The notes: generated from the letters alone by a model not told the origin. A stretch of 64,000 nt of DNA from Chryseobacterium camelliae (GCF_002770595.1 NZ_CP022986.1:2914001-2978000); one strand, 5' to 3'. Shown: positions 34,689 through 44,393, numbered from the stretch's first letter. Numbers and translations: made by a program.

Positions 34689-35714
34689 ATGAGTTTATTC
34701 GATATGTTTACGCAAGAAATTGCGATAGACCTGGGGACTGCCAATACCCTCATCATCCATAATAATAAAATTGTTATAGATCAGCCGTCCATTGTAGCCA
34801 TTGAACGTTCTACCGGAAGGCCTATTGCAGTGGGGGAGCAGGCAAAGCACATGCAGGGGAAAACTCATGAGGATATCAAGACCATCCGTCCATTGAAAGA
34901 TGGGGTCATCGCTGATTTCCATGCTTCTGAGCATATGATCAAGGAATTCATCAAAAAAATTCCGGGTATTAAAGGCAAATTCATACAGCCGGCCCTCAGA
35001 ATCGTGATCTGTATCCCTTCCGGAATCACTGAAGTGGAAAAAAGAGCGGTAAGGGATTCTGCACAGAAAGTAAATGCCAAAGAGGTTCGCCTGATCTATG
35101 AGCCGATGGCTGCGGCAATCGGGGTTGGGATCGACGTTCAGAAACCTGAAGGGAATATGATCATCGACATAGGTGGCGGTACTACTGAAATTGCCGTTGT
35201 AGCTTTGGGAGGTATTGTCTGCGATAAATCCGTAAAGATTGCCGGAGACGTATTCACCAATGATATTGCCTATTATCTGAGAACACACCATAACCTGTAT
35301 ATCGGGGAAAGAACAGCGGAAAGAATTAAAATTGAAGTAGGTTCAGCCGTTGAGGACCTTGATGTTGACATTGAAGATATCCCGGTACAGGGGAGGGACC
35401 TGATCACAGGAAAACCAAAAGAAATAATGGTTGGATATAAGGAAATTGCCCGTGCGCTTGATAAATCCATCATCAGGATTGAGGATGCGGTTATGGAAAC
35501 GCTTTCCCTTACGCCACCGGAACTGGCAGCTGATATTTACAAAACAGGTATTTACCTTGCCGGCGGAGGAGCATTGCTGAGAGGTCTGGCAGACAGGCTG
35601 CACAAGAAAACCGGTCTTCCTGTTTTCGTGGCGGAAGATCCGTTGAGAGCAGTGGTTCGCGGAACGGGGATTGCCCTTAAGAATATGGATAAATTCAACT
35701 TCCTGATTAAATAA
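34689..35714 (+). CDS. mreB: Rod-shape protein MreB
   Basis: 341 residues, a bacterial actin homologue. Motifs: IAIDLGTANTLIIHNN (phosphate 1), MIIDIGGGTTEIAVVALGG (phosphate 2, about 157-175) and GIYLAGGGALLRGLADRL (adenosine motif, about 283-300). It forms membrane-bound filaments that direct the elongation synthase. First gene of mreB-mreC-mreD-mrdA-rodA, a complete elongasome operon. Full length, with no oddities. Confidence 0.97.
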   Translation: MSLFDMFTQEIAIDLGTANTLIIHNNKIVIDQPSIVAIERSTGRPIAVGEQAKHMQGKTHEDIKTIRPLKDGVIADFHASEHMIKEFIKKIPGIKGKFIQPALRIVICIPSGITEVEKRAVRDSAQKVNAKEVRLIYEPMAAAIGVGIDVQKPEGNMIIDIGGGTTEIAVVALGGIVCDKSVKIAGDVFTNDIAYYLRTHHNLYIGERTAERIKIEVGSAVEDLDVDIEDIPVQGRDLITGKPKEIMVGYKEIARALDKSIIRIEDAVMETLSLTPPELAADIYKTGIYLAGGGALLRGLADRLHKKTGLPVFVAEDPLRAVVRGTGIALKNMDKFNFLIK

Positions 35715-35741
35715 TTTTAACTTTTACGACTCTTTATCGGA

Positions 35742-36596
35742 ATGGGATTTTTGCTGAGATTATTTTCGAAGAATGCTCTGTTTGTCTTCTTTATATTTCT
35801 GCAGATTATTGCTCTGGTTCTGATATTCTCTAAAAACGCCATGCAGCAGTCCTGGATTGCGGGGCAGACGGCGGCATTCAATTCTTGGGTGTCCGGTTAT
35901 ATTGATGAAGGAGTTTCTTACCTGAAGCTGAAGCAGATCAATGAAGACCTGGTGACGCAGAATAAAGCGCTGATGACCCAGCTCTATGGGAAAGATGGTG
36001 CTCAGAAACCGGTCTTCAGAAAAGTTCACGATACACTCGGAGGAGGGCAGATCTATACTTTTGTTGATGGTGAGATTGTTTTCAACAGCATCAACAGGAG
36101 AAACAACTATTTTACGATCAACCGGGGAAAAAGAGATGGCGTATTTCCGCAGATGGGGGTTATTGCTCCTAAAGGAATTGCCGGGATCATTATTAATTCT
36201 ACAGACAGCTATTCTCTTGCCCAATCTGTTTTAAGTGTGAACAAGATCAGGATCAATGCTGCCCTGAAAAATTCAGGTTACTTCGGGACATTAACCTGGA
36301 ACGGAGATAACTCACGGGTCATGCACCTGGCAGATATTCCGAAATATGTGGCTGTTAAAGTCGGGGACTCTATTGTTACCGACGGAAAATCAGCTGTTTT
36401 TCCTAAGGGTGTGATGATCGGGACTATTGCCGGATACTCTGTAGACAATAAAACAGGTTTCTGGGATATTTCGGTGGAACTGAGTGAAAAGATGGGCGCT
36501 TTAAGCAAAGTATATGTTGTTAAAAACCTGAAGAAAGCTGAAGTGCAGAAAATTCAGGATACCATGCAGGCGGTAATAAAGAAAGAAAATGATTAG
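35742..36596 (+). CDS. mreC: Rod-shape protein MreC
   Basis: 284 residues: one N-terminal membrane helix (NALFVFFIFLQIIALVLIF), a short coiled coil (YLKLKQINEDLVTQNKALMT, about 59-78), then the paired beta-barrel periplasmic domain with FTINRGKRDGVFPQMGVIAP and VKVGDSIVTDGKSAVFPKG. It links MreB filaments to PBP2 and RodA. It starts 27 bases after mreB and overlaps mreD by eight bases. Confidence 0.95.
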   Translation: MGFLLRLFSKNALFVFFIFLQIIALVLIFSKNAMQQSWIAGQTAAFNSWVSGYIDEGVSYLKLKQINEDLVTQNKALMTQLYGKDGAQKPVFRKVHDTLGGGQIYTFVDGEIVFNSINRRNNYFTINRGKRDGVFPQMGVIAPKGIAGIIINSTDSYSLAQSVLSVNKIRINAALKNSGYFGTLTWNGDNSRVMHLADIPKYVAVKVGDSIVTDGKSAVFPKGVMIGTIAGYSVDNKTGFWDISVELSEKMGALSKVYVVKNLKKAEVQKIQDTMQAVIKKEND

Positions 36597-37095
36597 CAGG
36601 ACATTATTTACGGATATTTTAATCATGGCTTTTCTTGTCGCACTACAGATTTTTGTGCTGAACAGGATTACGCTTTTCGGGAAGTATACTCCGGTAGTAT
36701 ACCCGGTATTCGTTATGTTCTATCCTTTCTTCAGAAATAAATTCCAGTTCCTGGCGCTGAGTTTCCTTATAGGGCTCAGTATTGATGCTTTTCTTTATTC
36801 TTGGGGGATCAATGCATTTGCGACCACATTAATTGCCTATTTCAGGACCCTGATCTTCAGGACCTCTACAGATACTTCTACGGATTTCTTTTCCTTCCAG
36901 TCCCTTCAGTGGGCGCAGTTTTTGCTGTTTTTATTTTCAAGCATATTTTTACACCAGCTTCTGGTACAGTATATAGAGTTCTTTAAGCTGAGCCGTTTTT
37001 TTGAGATATTATTCAATGTTGTAATCACGAGTGGAATTTCGTTTGTGTTCATCGTTATATATGCACTAATATTTAAAGTCAAGCAGAAAGTGTGA
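36589..37095 (+). CDS. mreD: Rod-shape protein MreD
   Basis: 168 residues, almost wholly hydrophobic, with about five membrane helices (ILIMAFLVALQIFVLNRITL, FLALSFLIGLSIDAFLY and others). It has the low similarity usual for MreD; the call rests on size, hydropathy and its place between mreC and mrdA. It overlaps mreC by eight bases and mrdA by four. Confidence 0.88.
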   Translation: MISRTLFTDILIMAFLVALQIFVLNRITLFGKYTPVVYPVFVMFYPFFRNKFQFLALSFLIGLSIDAFLYSWGINAFATTLIAYFRTLIFRTSTDTSTDFFSFQSLQWAQFLLFLFSSIFLHQLLVQYIEFFKLSRFFEILFNVVITSGISFVFIVIYALIFKVKQKV

Positions 37096-39131
37096 ATACA
37101 CGGTACTTAAAAATTTTTTCCGTCCTTATTGTTATTGCTATCATTTTTGTAGCACGGCTTTCCTATTTACAGCTTTTTACAGACCGGTATGCTCTCAATG
37201 CTGCCAATACATCCATAAAAATTGAATACATCATTCCGCAGAGAGGGGTTATTTTTGACAGGAATGGTAAAATTATGGTAGGCAACCAGCCTGCCTATGA
37301 AATCTCTTTTACCCAGGCGTTGATGAAGCCTGATTTTGATACGATGGCCTTCTGCAACCTGATGAAAATCAGCAAAACCGATTTCATCAACAGGGTTAAC
37401 ACCATCAAAAAAGAAAAATATTATTCCAAACTGACTCCGATGCCTTTCATTAAAGATCTCAGCAGGGAGGATATTGCCCGGGTACAGGAAATTATTTTCA
37501 AATATCCGGCGTTCAGTATTGTTTCCAGGCCTCAGCGCCAGTATGAGGTTTCAACTTCAGGAAATCTTCTGGGTTACACAAGTGAGGTCAACGAGCGTGA
37601 TATTAAAAAAGATTCTACCTATTACCTTCCCGGAGACTTCATCGGTAAAACAGGGATCGAGAAATCTTATGAAAAGCAGCTTCGCGGAATCAAAGGGATG
37701 AAATACATCCAGAAAGATATCCGGCTAAGGAATATCGGCTCCTATAAAAACGGGTCTCTGGATAAAGATGTGGTTACCGGAAAAGATATTACACTAACCA
37801 TTGATTATGATCTTCAGCGAATGGCCGAAGAGATGCTGGTGAATAAACACGGAGCCATTGTCGCGATTGATCCGAATACCGGGGAAATCCTGACCCTAGC
37901 CACCGGGCCGGACATAGACCCGAATGTCTTTACCGGGCCCAACAAATCTAAAAACTTGTACGCTTTATCAAAAGATACCCTGTATGAAAACAAGCCTACC
38001 TTTGACCGTTCATTACAGGCGGCTTATCCTCCAGGATCCACGTTTAAACTCCTGACCGCTCTGTCTGCCATGCAGATGGGAGTGATGGATGAAAATACCA
38101 TATTTCCTTGTGGCGGAGGCTTCAGCTACCGAGGGTTAAGGATTAAAGGTCACGGAGGAGCAGATCCGCTGATTCCATCTATTCAGGTATCCAGCAACTG
38201 TTATTTTTCATATGCCTATCTCGCTATCCTGAATAAGTACCCGGGTAACCCATCCAAAGGCGTTGATGAATGGAAAGGCATCTTGAACAGCTTCGGCGTA
38301 GGGGAGTTCCTGAATAATGACCTGGCCGTAGGTGCCAAAGGAAGGATTCCTTCCGGCGAGTTCTATGAAAAAAGAATGAAGTCTATCCTGAAGGCAAGCG
38401 GTTCAAAAAAAGATTATAAAAACTGGGATCCACTGGCGACCGGTGCTGTGTTTAATGGAATGGGGCAGGGTGATGTCCTGGTAACTCCGCTTCAGCTGGC
38501 CAATTATGTTTCAGCCATTGCCAACAAGGGATGGTATTATACGCCACATATCGTGAAAGCCATTGATGGAAAGAAGAATCCGGATCCGAGATTCACCAAA
38601 AAACATAAAACGCTTGTTGACCCTAAACATTTCGATCCCGTACTGAAAGGAATGGAAGCTGTGGTCCTGCGGGGAACGGCGCATGGGCTGAAATCCAATG
38701 ATTTTACCCAGCTGGCCAAAACGGGAACGGCACAGGTTCCTCAGGGGAAAGATAACTCCATTTTTGTTCTGATTGCCCCTGCTGACAAACCTAAGATCGT
38801 GGTTGCTGCCGTAATGGAGCATGCAGGCTTCGGAGCAACATGGGCAGGTCCGGCTTGTACGGTGATTGCAGAAAAATACATTACGGGAGACCTGAAGAGG
38901 GAACACCTGTACAAAAAGATGGTTACGTCCAGCTTCATGCCGGAATATAAGCGGCAGTGGATTTCCGATCTTAAGCGCAAAGGCCTGTATGTGGAGCCAA
39001 AAATGGATTCCGTTAAGCAGAAAAGGATTCAGGACAGCCTGAATTATATCAGACAGCAAAAAGCCAAACTGCAGAATGCGATCACTGACGAAACCAGGAA
39101 TATTAAAAACACAAAACCGGCACAACGATGA
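37092..39131 (+). CDS. mrdA: Penicillin-binding protein 2
   Basis: 679 residues, a class B transpeptidase of the elongasome. It has an N-terminal membrane helix (IFSVLIVIAIIFVARLSYLQ), a pedestal domain (IIPQRGVIFDRNGKIMVGNQ), and a transpeptidase domain with SxxK in YPPGSTFKLLTALS, SxN in QVSSNCYFSYA and KTG in LAKTGTAQVPQG. The start is a GTG that overlaps the mreD stop (GTGA). A basic, helical C-terminal tail of about 60 residues follows the catalytic domain. It overlaps rodA by four bases. Confidence 0.96.
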   Translation: MNTRYLKIFSVLIVIAIIFVARLSYLQLFTDRYALNAANTSIKIEYIIPQRGVIFDRNGKIMVGNQPAYEISFTQALMKPDFDTMAFCNLMKISKTDFINRVNTIKKEKYYSKLTPMPFIKDLSREDIARVQEIIFKYPAFSIVSRPQRQYEVSTSGNLLGYTSEVNERDIKKDSTYYLPGDFIGKTGIEKSYEKQLRGIKGMKYIQKDIRLRNIGSYKNGSLDKDVVTGKDITLTIDYDLQRMAEEMLVNKHGAIVAIDPNTGEILTLATGPDIDPNVFTGPNKSKNLYALSKDTLYENKPTFDRSLQAAYPPGSTFKLLTALSAMQMGVMDENTIFPCGGGFSYRGLRIKGHGGADPLIPSIQVSSNCYFSYAYLAILNKYPGNPSKGVDEWKGILNSFGVGEFLNNDLAVGAKGRIPSGEFYEKRMKSILKASGSKKDYKNWDPLATGAVFNGMGQGDVLVTPLQLANYVSAIANKGWYYTPHIVKAIDGKKNPDPRFTKKHKTLVDPKHFDPVLKGMEAVVLRGTAHGLKSNDFTQLAKTGTAQVPQGKDNSIFVLIAPADKPKIVVAAVMEHAGFGATWAGPACTVIAEKYITGDLKREHLYKKMVTSSFMPEYKRQWISDLKRKGLYVEPKMDSVKQKRIQDSLNYIRQQKAKLQNAITDETRNIKNTKPAQR

Positions 39132-40357
39132 AATGGATGGAAGGAATAGATAAATTGGGGCTCGGGCTGTACTTCCTGCTTTGCATATTCGCCATTGCCA
39201 ACATTTACAGTGTAGACCAGAAACTGGGGGAAAAGCAGCTGATGTTTTTTTGTATTTCTGTATTTGTAGGTATTGTGATTTTTGTGGGAAGAAGCAAGTT
39301 CTTCGAAAATATGTCCGGGATTATTTACATCGGAGGCGTCCTTCTTTTGATTGGGTTGTTCCCTTTCGGTAAGGAAATCCTTGGACAGAAAAACTGGTAT
39401 AAATTCGGGAGCTTTACCATGCAGCCGGTAGAATTTGCCAAAATAGGAACGGCGCTTATGCTTTCCAATTATGTATCCGGCCCCGAATTCAACCTCAGCA
39501 ATAGAAGATCCCTCCTGACTTCCCTGGCTATTATCGGGATTCCCGCAGTGGTTGTACTGGCGATTCCGGATGTAGGATCAATGCTCGTATTCATTGCTTT
39601 TTTTATTGCCTTATACCGTGAAGGGCTGAATGGATTGCTATTCGCCATAGGATTTCTGTTTGCCTTCGTATTTCTTATTTCCCTGGCAGTGCCGCCTTTA
39701 TATGTAGCAATTGCCATCGTTGCCGTGATAGGAGGCTGGATTGCGATGAATTATTATAAAATGTCTTGGAACATCATTTCCATTTCCGGGATTGCTGCAT
39801 CGGTTTTAATTTTGTGCGGACTGGCATTCGGTTCTCCTTATATCCTGGAAAAGCTTCCGAAGCACCAGCGGGAAAGGATAGAGGTATTGTTTAAGGGGGA
39901 AAAAGCATTCCGGGATACTTCAGGATATAACCTTCTGTATTCTAAAACGGCCATCGGTTCCGGAGGGCTTTGGGGTAAAGGATACAGGGAAGGTTCCGTT
40001 ACACAGGGGAAATTTGTTCCCGAACAGGAAACCGACTATATCTTCTGTACGGTAGGAGAAGAATGGGGCTTCATAGGAAGTGCCGTCCTGATCCTTTGTT
40101 ATATGGTATACATCGGAAGGATTTACTATCTTGCCGAGAACCAGAAATCCTCATTTAACCGGGTTTTTGGGTATTGCTTTGCTTCCATCCTGCTGATGCA
40201 CTTTTCCATCAATTTAGGAATGGTTATGGGGCTTTTTCCTACGGTTGGGATTCCGCTTCCTTATTTCAGTTACGGAGGGAGTTCATTGCTTGCCTTTTCC
40301 ATGATGACCTTTATCTTTTTTAAACTGAATTATTCAGATAAGAACAGTCTGGTTTAA
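39128..40357 (+). CDS. rodA: Peptidoglycan glycosyltransferase RodA
   Basis: 409 residues of the SEDS family with about ten helices. Family marks: MQPVEFAKIGTALMLSNYV (the functionally needed Glu/Lys region), SGYNLLYSKTAIGSGGLWGKG (large extracellular loop), FVPEQETDYIFCTVGEEWGF with the catalytic Asp, and GIPLPYFSYGGSSLLA at the end. It polymerises glycan strands with PBP2. Its ATG overlaps the mrdA stop (ATGA). Last gene of the mre operon; no clear terminator before the next gene. Confidence 0.96.
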   Translation: MKWMEGIDKLGLGLYFLLCIFAIANIYSVDQKLGEKQLMFFCISVFVGIVIFVGRSKFFENMSGIIYIGGVLLLIGLFPFGKEILGQKNWYKFGSFTMQPVEFAKIGTALMLSNYVSGPEFNLSNRRSLLTSLAIIGIPAVVVLAIPDVGSMLVFIAFFIALYREGLNGLLFAIGFLFAFVFLISLAVPPLYVAIAIVAVIGGWIAMNYYKMSWNIISISGIAASVLILCGLAFGSPYILEKLPKHQRERIEVLFKGEKAFRDTSGYNLLYSKTAIGSGGLWGKGYREGSVTQGKFVPEQETDYIFCTVGEEWGFIGSAVLILCYMVYIGRIYYLAENQKSSFNRVFGYCFASILLMHFSINLGMVMGLFPTVGIPLPYFSYGGSSLLAFSMMTFIFFKLNYSDKNSLV

Positions 40358-40408
40358 GCAGCCTGCAAGTAACTTAGTTTCATTTACAGTCATTATTGCC
40401 GATTTATC

Positions 40409-40984
40409 ATGAAAGAATTTTACTTTTCAGATCAGGAATTTAAAAATATGGATGCATCGGAACTGTATAAAGGCGAATATGAACACTGTATTTTCCGGCA
40501 GGCTAATTTTGAATATGCAGATCTTTCAGGATTTCGTTTTAACAAGTGCCGGTTCATCCTCTGTAATTTAAGCCTTGCCAATCTATCCGGGGCCATTTTC
40601 AGCGAAGTTGTGTTTGATGAATGTAAGCTGCTCGGCCTTCGTTTTGATCAGTGCAATCAGCTGGCTCTGTCGGTGACCTTTAATTCCTGCCTGCTTCATA
40701 ATGCCGTCTTTTATAAAGCGTCTCTAAAGAAGACTCAGTTTACAAATTCCAACCTTATGGAAGCTGATTTTTCCGAATGCGACTTGTCCGGAGCCGTATT
40801 TACAGACTGTGATCTTTCTGGAGCTGTTTTCGATGATACAAATCTTGAAAAAGCGGATCTGAGGACATCGGTCAACTACTCGATCAATCCGGCTGTAAAC
40901 AGGCTTAAAAAGGCTAAATTTTCACTCTCCGGTATACCGGGTCTCCTGGATGTGCTGGATATCGAAATTGACCGTAATCATTAA
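40409..40984 (+). CDS. Pentapeptide repeat protein
   Basis: 191 residues built from A(D/N)LxX-type pentapeptides, for example ANFEYADLSGFRFNKCRF, NLMEADFSECDLSGAVFTD and CDLSGAVFDDTNLEKADL, which fold as a right-handed quadrilateral beta helix. The end (INPAVNRLKKAKFSLSGIPG) resembles the C-terminal cap of Qnr/McbG-like proteins that mimic DNA and protect gyrase, and this group is common in Bacteroidota. Gyrase protection is possible but not shown. It lies 51 bases after rodA in the same direction. Confidence 0.88.
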   Translation: MKEFYFSDQEFKNMDASELYKGEYEHCIFRQANFEYADLSGFRFNKCRFILCNLSLANLSGAIFSEVVFDECKLLGLRFDQCNQLALSVTFNSCLLHNAVFYKASLKKTQFTNSNLMEADFSECDLSGAVFTDCDLSGAVFDDTNLEKADLRTSVNYSINPAVNRLKKAKFSLSGIPGLLDVLDIEIDRNH

Positions 40985-41071
40985 ATAATATTTCAGAATT
41001 ATCCTCAGTAGCCCGAGCCCCGAGATTGATTCTGAATTACCCAGAAACAACATGAAGTTTTAATAAAGAAA

Positions 41072-41097
41072 AAAGCCATCACGATCTTGATGGCTTT
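41072..41097 (-). terminator. Terminator of the NlpC/P60 gene
   Basis: AAAGCCATCA / TGATGGCTTT with a six-base loop. On the minus strand it is followed by TTTTTTCTTT. It can also serve the convergent pentapeptide gene. Confidence 0.85.
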
Positions 41098-41122
41098 ATA
41101 TGTAATTAATGGGTATCTCTAA

Positions 41123-41839
41123 TTAAAAGTTGGTTCCGCTGTTCGCTGGCGTTACCGCAGCCAGGTTGCCGTTATAAGCGTCTCCGTTTTCATTGATGAT
41201 CCTTTTACCGAATCTGTATTTCGGACCCCAGTACGAATCATTCAGAGAGGAAATCATGACTCCTTTGGATGTAGCAGCATGAATAAATTTCACTTCACCG
41301 TTTTCATCTACACTTTCTACGATCCCTACGTGAGAAATTCTTCTGCCGTGGGAAAAGAAAATCAAGTCACCTTTCTGCAGGTTTTCTTTTTCAATCTTCT
41401 CTCCTTCTTCAGCCTGGGAAGCGGCAACTCTTGGTAAGCTTAAGCCGGCCGCTGCACCGAATACGGAAAGTACGAATGCTGAACAGTCGATTCCGTTTCT
41501 GGTCATTCCACCGTATCGGTAAGGTGTTCCTATATAGGTAGCAGCCTCGGAAAGGATACCGTCGATTGTTTTATTATGCTTGATTACTTTGGCAATCGCA
41601 GAATTCTTAATGGAATTTTTAGCGTTGGCTAAACTGGCAGCTTTTTCTGCAAGAAAAGAATCAATAAGTCTTTGCTTGTCAAGTTCCATTTTCTTGGTGT
41701 CAAGAGAAGCCAGTTTGGCATCTGTTTTGTACTCTTTCGTGTAAGTTGCTGGTTTTGATACCACATAATTGGTTACACAAGATTGTAATGAAACGGTAGA
41801 AACAAAAGCAACTAAGTAAAACAAAACTCTTTTCTTCAT
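41123..41839 (-). CDS. NlpC/P60 (C40) peptidoglycan hydrolase lipoprotein
   Basis: 238 residues. The lipoprotein signal ends STVSLQSC (Cys21). A Lys/Ala-rich helical stretch (about 40-90) precedes the NlpC/P60 domain: catalytic Cys in RNGIDCSAFVLSVFG (about 120), His in RRISHVGIVESV, and a third polar residue in VKFIHAATSKGV. It cleaves gamma-D-Glu-diaminopimelate links in stem peptides. Anchored facing the periplasm. Single gene with its own TAttTTTG promoter. Confidence 0.92.
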   Translation of the reverse strand: MKKRVLFYLVAFVSTVSLQSCVTNYVVSKPATYTKEYKTDAKLASLDTKKMELDKQRLIDSFLAEKAASLANAKNSIKNSAIAKVIKHNKTIDGILSEAATYIGTPYRYGGMTRNGIDCSAFVLSVFGAAAGLSLPRVAASQAEEGEKIEKENLQKGDLIFFSHGRRISHVGIVESVDENGEVKFIHAATSKGVMISSLNDSYWGPKYRFGKRIINENGDAYNGNLAAVTPANSGTNF

Positions 41840-41891
41840 ATATATTTGATTATCCGTGTTAAAAAAGGATTATTTATTTTCAAAAGCAACA

Positions 41892-41899
41892 CAAAAATA
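41892..41899 (-). promoter_or_regulatory. -7 box of the NlpC/P60 gene
   Basis: TAttTTTG on the minus strand, about 53 bases before the ATG at 41839. Confidence 0.5.
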
Positions 41900-41991
41900 T
41901 GTATTCCTTATAAAAGAGCTTAAATATGAGTATTTCTGCACTTTGTTTTTAACACATTTTAACATATTGCATTAGTATGTTAAAGAAAAAT

Positions 41992-42034
41992 AAACCGCTT
42001 TAGGCTATTTTTAGCTTGTAAGCGGTTTTTTTTA
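41992..42034. terminator. Orphan terminator-like hairpin
   Basis: AAACCGCTT and AAGCGGTTT pair around a 19-base loop that may hold an inner AGGCTA/TAGCTT stem. The plus side ends in TTTTTTTTATT, the minus side in TTTATTTTTC. It lies in the 336-base gap between the NlpC/P60 start and the glnN end, so no annotated gene ends into it from the left. It could close a small unannotated RNA or back up the glnN terminator. Confidence 0.6.
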
Positions 42035-42122
42035 TTAAGATTCTTTAACAAAATTAATGTATTGGCTTTATCAGGAGTATTTTACATTAATTAAAGCCTG
42101 TTAATTATCATATTAAAGCAAT

Positions 42123-42150
42123 AAAAAACTCTCCGGGCTTTCCGGAGAGC
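42123..42150 (-). terminator. Terminator of glnN
   Basis: CTCTCCGG / CCGGAGAG with loop gcttt. On the minus strand it is followed by TTTTTTAT. It starts 26 bases after the glnN stop. Confidence 0.88.
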
Positions 42151-42175
42151 TAACTAATATGGAACTTTACAAACG

Positions 42176-44371
42176 TTATCTTGTAAATAACATTTCTCTG
42201 TACTTGGTCATTGGCCAAAGCTCATCATCCACCATCATTTCCAGTGCATCGGAAGCTTCACGGATCACGTCGAACAAAGGCTTAACCTGGTTGCAGTATG
42301 TTTCTGCCTGGGCCTGGCTGTCAGACGTTGCTTTTGCAGCCTCTCTGGCCTTGATCAGGTCTTCCACCCCTAATTTGATCGTTGCTACATTTTCTGAAAT
42401 GCTGGTGATCAGGCTCATCTGTTCTTTAGCCAATGGCTTGAACTCAGAATCCCCGAAGATCTCCTTCAGTCCTTTTACGTTTTCAATCAACCTGTTCTGA
42501 TAGTTCAGCGCAGACGGGATGATGTGGTTTCTGGCGATATCACTCAATACTCTCGCTTCAATATCAATAACCGTTGAATATTTTTCTAATTTGATTTCGT
42601 TTCTTGCTTCTACTTCTCTGTGTGTAAATACACCGATCTCCTCATACAGGTCAAGGAACTTCTGGTCCATTTCTTTTTTCAGGGCTTCAGGAGTAGTCTT
42701 AAGGTTATTAAGCCCTCTCTTTTCAGCTTCTTCCGCCCATTCGTCAGAATATCCGTCTCCTTCAAACATAATATTTTTACATTGCTTGATGTATTCTCTC
42801 AATACATTGAAGATGGCCTCATCTTTTTTCAGTCCGCTTTCAATCAGTGCATCCACTTCTTTTTTGAACTCAGTAAGCTGTTTTGCAGCGATGGTGTTCA
42901 TTACCGTCATGGATTCTGCACAGTTGGCGGAAGATCCTACCGCTCTGATCTCAAATTTGTTTCCTGTGAACGCAAATGGGGATGTTCTGTTTCGGTCTGT
43001 ATTGTCAAGAAGGATTTCCGGGATCTTTCCTACAACGTTTAATTTAAGGTCTGTTTTCTCTTCCGGAGAAAGTTTTCCGCTTTTTACTTTTTCAAGTTCT
43101 TCCAATACTCTGAACAGCTGGCTTCCGATAAATACCGAAATGATCGCCGGCGGAGCTTCGTTGGCTCCCAGCCTGTGGTCGTTGCTTGCCGAAGCAATAC
43201 TCGCTCTTAAAAGGTCGGCATACTCATGAACGGCTTTAATCGTGTTCACGAAGAAAGTAAGGAACTGTAGGTTCTTCTTAGGGTTTTTTCCCGGGCTTAA
43301 CAGGTTTTCTCCCGTATCGGTAGCCAGGGACCAGTTGTTATGCTTACCACTTCCGTTTACGCCTGCGAAAGGCTTTTCATGGAACAGGATATGGAAGTGG
43401 TGCCTGTGGGCAATTCTCGCCATAATGTCCATCAGCAAAGAATTGTGGTCTACCGCAACGTTAACTTCTTCAAACATCGGAGCCAGCTCGAACTGGTTAG
43501 GGGCTACTTCATTGTGTCTTGTCGTTACCGGGATTCCCAGTTTCATACATTCTACTTCAAGTTCCATCATGAAGTTCATCACCCGGGTAGGAATAGATCC
43601 GAAGTAGTGGTCATCCAGCTGCTGTCCTTTAGCAGGAGAGTGTCCCAAAAGGGTTTTTCCTGTAAGAACAAGGTCCGGGCGCGATTGGTATAAGGCAGAG
43701 TCAACAAGGAAATATTCCTGTTCCCAGCCTAATGTAGGGGTAACTTTGGTTACATTTTTGTCAAAATACTGCATTACTTCAGTTGCCGCTTCGTCTACGG
43801 CATTCAGAGCTCTTAAAAGAGGTGCTTTGTAATCCAGGGTTTCTCCTGTATAAGAAATGAAAATAGAAGGGATGCAAAGGGTTGTTCCCATAATGAATGC
43901 AGGGGAAGTAGGATCCCATGCCGTATATCCTCTTGCTTCAAAAGTATTTCTGATTCCTCCGTTAGGGAAAGAAGAGGCATCCGGCTCCTGCTGGATCAGC
44001 ATACCTCCGCTGAATCTTTCAATGGCTCTACCGCCTTCAATAGGGCTGAAGAATGAATCGTGCTTTTCTGCCGTACTTCCGGTCAAAGGCTGAAACCAGT
44101 GCGTATAGTGCGTTACGCCTTTGCTCATGGCCCAGTCTTTCATGGCTACAGCTACCTGGTCTGCAATATGCCTCTGGATTTTCGTGCCTTTTTTAATGGC
44201 ATCTATAATCGAGGTAAAGGCTTCTTTGGTCAGGTATTCCCTCATGGTTTCTTCCGAGAACACATTCTGGCAGAATAACTCTGATAATTTAGCAGGTACT
44301 TCAATAGAATTATCTCTTCTGAAGTCTTTGAAAGGTAAGGCTTCTAACGCTTTGAATCGTAAAGTTGACAT
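42176..44371 (-). CDS. glnN: Glutamine synthetase type III
   Basis: 731 residues, the long GSIII form typical of Bacteroidota. It makes glutamine from glutamate, ammonia and ATP. Motifs: TAWDPTSPAFIMGTTLCIPS (GSIII N-terminal region), LGWEQEYFLVD (metal Glu), VTTRHNEVAPNQFELAPMFE, FAGVNGSGKHNNWSLAT (ATP loop) and NRTSPFAFTGNKFEIRAVGS (glutamate/adenylation-loop region). The C-terminal 150 residues are helical. It forms dodecamers and acts in the cytosol. Single gene with a promoter box at 44394. Confidence 0.96.
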   Translation of the reverse strand: MSTLRFKALEALPFKDFRRDNSIEVPAKLSELFCQNVFSEETMREYLTKEAFTSIIDAIKKGTKIQRHIADQVAVAMKDWAMSKGVTHYTHWFQPLTGSTAEKHDSFFSPIEGGRAIERFSGGMLIQQEPDASSFPNGGIRNTFEARGYTAWDPTSPAFIMGTTLCIPSIFISYTGETLDYKAPLLRALNAVDEAATEVMQYFDKNVTKVTPTLGWEQEYFLVDSALYQSRPDLVLTGKTLLGHSPAKGQQLDDHYFGSIPTRVMNFMMELEVECMKLGIPVTTRHNEVAPNQFELAPMFEEVNVAVDHNSLLMDIMARIAHRHHFHILFHEKPFAGVNGSGKHNNWSLATDTGENLLSPGKNPKKNLQFLTFFVNTIKAVHEYADLLRASIASASNDHRLGANEAPPAIISVFIGSQLFRVLEELEKVKSGKLSPEEKTDLKLNVVGKIPEILLDNTDRNRTSPFAFTGNKFEIRAVGSSANCAESMTVMNTIAAKQLTEFKKEVDALIESGLKKDEAIFNVLREYIKQCKNIMFEGDGYSDEWAEEAEKRGLNNLKTTPEALKKEMDQKFLDLYEEIGVFTHREVEARNEIKLEKYSTVIDIEARVLSDIARNHIIPSALNYQNRLIENVKGLKEIFGDSEFKPLAKEQMSLITSISENVATIKLGVEDLIKAREAAKATSDSQAQAETYCNQVKPLFDVIREASDALEMMVDDELWPMTKYREMLFTR

Positions 44372-44393
44372 ATGGGTTTGATTTTTTATGGGG

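Noticed and set aside
42519..43229. 236-residue plus-strand frame rich in Ser and Phe
   Set aside because: Antisense shadow of glnN with no family pattern.
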